Source of the DNA: an uncultured Lachnospiraceae bacterium
GTDB lineage: Bacteria; Bacillota; Clostridia; Lachnospirales; Lachnospiraceae
Assembly: GCA_946633495.1 (NCBI GenBank)
Contig: CAMPAX010000111.1
Location: 1 to 7,624, forward strand
Length of the DNA stretch: 7,624 nucleotides
Direction: 5' to 3'
Shown here: one piece after another, positions 6,465 to 7,624 of the stretch
Layout of the letters: every line of letters starts with the position of its first letter
How positions within the stretch are numbered: position 1 is the first letter of the stretch
Notes under the pieces: generated by a model
What the model was told of the DNA's origin: nothing
Databases searched by the model: none
Seen by the model: only the letters and a program-made list of their open reading frames with translations
Translations under genes and position numbers: made by a program

Positions 6465-7624
6465 ATGATCATCGACAGTGCGATCCTCTTCCGTTTCATA
6501 TCCACGGAGAGTACTTTTACCGTAACGATGTCGCCGACAGACACCACATCCAGCGGATGCTTTACGAATTTCTTATTTGTGAGCTGACTGATATGTACAA
6601 GTCCGTCCTGATGAACTCCGATATCCACAAAAGCTCCGAAATCGATCACATTGCGGACGGTGCCCTTCAGGATCATTCCCTCGGTAAGGTCTTTCATATC
6701 CAGGACATCCGTACGAAGTACGGGCTGGGGCATATCTGCACGGGGATCCCGTCCGGGGCGGGTCATTTCAGCTACCATATCCCGAAGGGTGGGCTCGCCG
6801 ATCCCCAGAGTTTCCGCAGTCTTTTTATAGTCATTGATAAAGATCACGGCTTTTCCTTCCCTTACATCCTGCAGGGAGAAATTGCATTCCTTCATCAGCT
6901 GAGAAGCCGCTGCATAGCTCTCCGGATGAACGCCTGTATTATCCAGCGGGTTGCTGCCGTTCCGGATCCTGAGGAAACCGGCGCACTGCTCATAAGCTTT
7001 CGGTCCCAGTTTCGGTACCTTCAGCAGCTCTTTTCTCTCCGTGAAGCCGCCCTCCTGCTCACGGTATGCCACAATATTCTTTGCGATGGGTTTTGAGATC
7101 CCGGAGATATATTCCAGAAGGGACGCGGAGGCTGTGTTAAGATCCACGCCAACCTGGTTTACGCAGTCTTCCACCACGCCTCCCAGCGCTTCCCGGAGTT
7201 TTTTCTGATTCATATCATGCTGGTACTGACCCACACCGATGGATTCCGGTGTGATCTTTACAAGCTCTGCCAGAGGATCCTGCAGCCTTCGGGCGATGGA
7301 TGCCGCACTTCTCTGTCCCACATCAAAGTTCGGGAATTCTTCGGTTGCAAGTTTACTTGCGGAATAAACCGAAGCCCCTGCTTCGTTTGTGATCACGTAG
7401 GCGATCTCTCTGGAAGGCTCCTCTTTCCGGATCTCATCCAGAAGTTCCGCAACGATCTGTTCGGATTCCCTGGATGCGGTTCCATTTCCGATGGAAATAA
7501 GATCGATGTTGTATTTTTTCACCATCTTCTTTACGGTATCCTTGGCCGCACGGATCTTCACCGGATTGGTGGGCTGGGTCGGATAAACCACTGCCGTATC
7601 CAGTACCTTGCCCGTAGGATCCGT
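6461..7624 (-). CDS. tex: Tex, RNA-binding transcription accessory protein (C-terminal half)
   Basis: The frame is open from the window edge to TGA at 6463-6461 and shows 387 residues. The family is usually a little over 700 residues, so the N-terminal half lies outside. The first visible residues read TDPTGKVLDTAVVYP, typical of the Tex YqgF/RNase H-like domain, which continues to about visible residue 115 (SIGNGTASRESE). A long helical segment follows, then a double helix-hairpin-helix (about 159-221; GVDLNTAS, VPKLGPKAYEQ), a second helix-hairpin-helix-like region (about 225-298; NPLDNTGVHPE), and a C-terminal S1 RNA-binding domain (about 312-385; GTVRNVIDFGAFVDIG, DGLVHISQL). The protein stops at SMII, directly after S1, with no basic tail. 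Tex proteins bind nucleic acid and associate with transcription and, in some bacteria, with stress or toxin gene expression; the role here is not known. The GTG at 7591 is an internal valine codon. Confidence 0.95.
   Translation of the reverse strand, partial: TDPTGKVLDTAVVYPTQPTNPVKIRAAKDTVKKMVKKYNIDLISIGNGTASRESEQIVAELLDEIRKEEPSREIAYVITNEAGASVYSASKLATEEFPNFDVGQRSAASIARRLQDPLAELVKITPESIGVGQYQHDMNQKKLREALGGVVEDCVNQVGVDLNTASASLLEYISGISKPIAKNIVAYREQEGGFTERKELLKVPKLGPKAYEQCAGFLRIRNGSNPLDNTGVHPESYAAASQLMKECNFSLQDVREGKAVIFINDYKKTAETLGIGEPTLRDMVAEMTRPGRDPRADMPQPVLRTDVLDMKDLTEGMILKGTVRNVIDFGAFVDIGVHQDGLVHISQLTNKKFVKHPLDVVSVGDIVTVKVLSVDMKRKRIALSMII

Overview
The window reads as a piece of chromosome from a low-to-mid GC Firmicute, most likely a gut clostridium of the Lachnospiraceae type. 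The grounds are strong AGGAGG ribosome binding sites, sigma-A style promoters, a Firmicute-type M18 aminopeptidase, and the style of the hybrid kinase. The genus cannot be fixed from the sequence alone. All four genes lie on the minus strand, so transcription runs from high to low coordinates. No insertion sequence, CRISPR array, tRNA or rRNA was seen, and no stretch over 300 bases lacks a gene.

In transcription order the layout is as follows. (1) 7624-6461 is the C-terminal half of the RNA-binding transcription accessory protein Tex. Its 5' end lies outside the window. (2) 6382-4943 is an M18-family zinc aminopeptidase. It has its own extended -10 promoter overlapping the tex stop codon, and a strong ribosome binding site that sets its start. 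(3) 4931-492 follows after only 11 bases. It encodes a very large membrane hybrid sensor kinase: 14 propeller blades, a Y_Y_Y domain, a transmembrane helix, HisKA, HATPase_c, a receiver, an HPt domain, an acidic linker and a small helical tail. (4) 491-244 is an intergenic region with a 60-base imperfect palindrome, a good minus-strand promoter nested inside it, and a leader of about 160 bases with two possible hairpins. (5) 243-1 is the N-terminal 81 residues of a Rossmann-fold oxidoreductase of the DUF2520 family, running off the window edge.

The most unusual observation is in the kinase. The sensor architecture is that of the polysaccharide-sensing hybrid two-component proteins best known from Bacteroides, but it has no AraC-type DNA-binding output and carries an HPt domain instead. 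The phospho-accepting histidine of its H-box is replaced by asparagine (N830), with a histidine three residues upstream (H827). The ATP-binding domain and the receiver look largely intact and the HPt keeps its histidine. The protein may therefore be a relay or regulatory pseudokinase rather than an ordinary autokinase. No separate response regulator is in the window.

The second point of interest is the intergenic region. Only read-through RNA from the kinase gene could form the long hairpin there, because RNA started at the nested promoter would begin in its loop.
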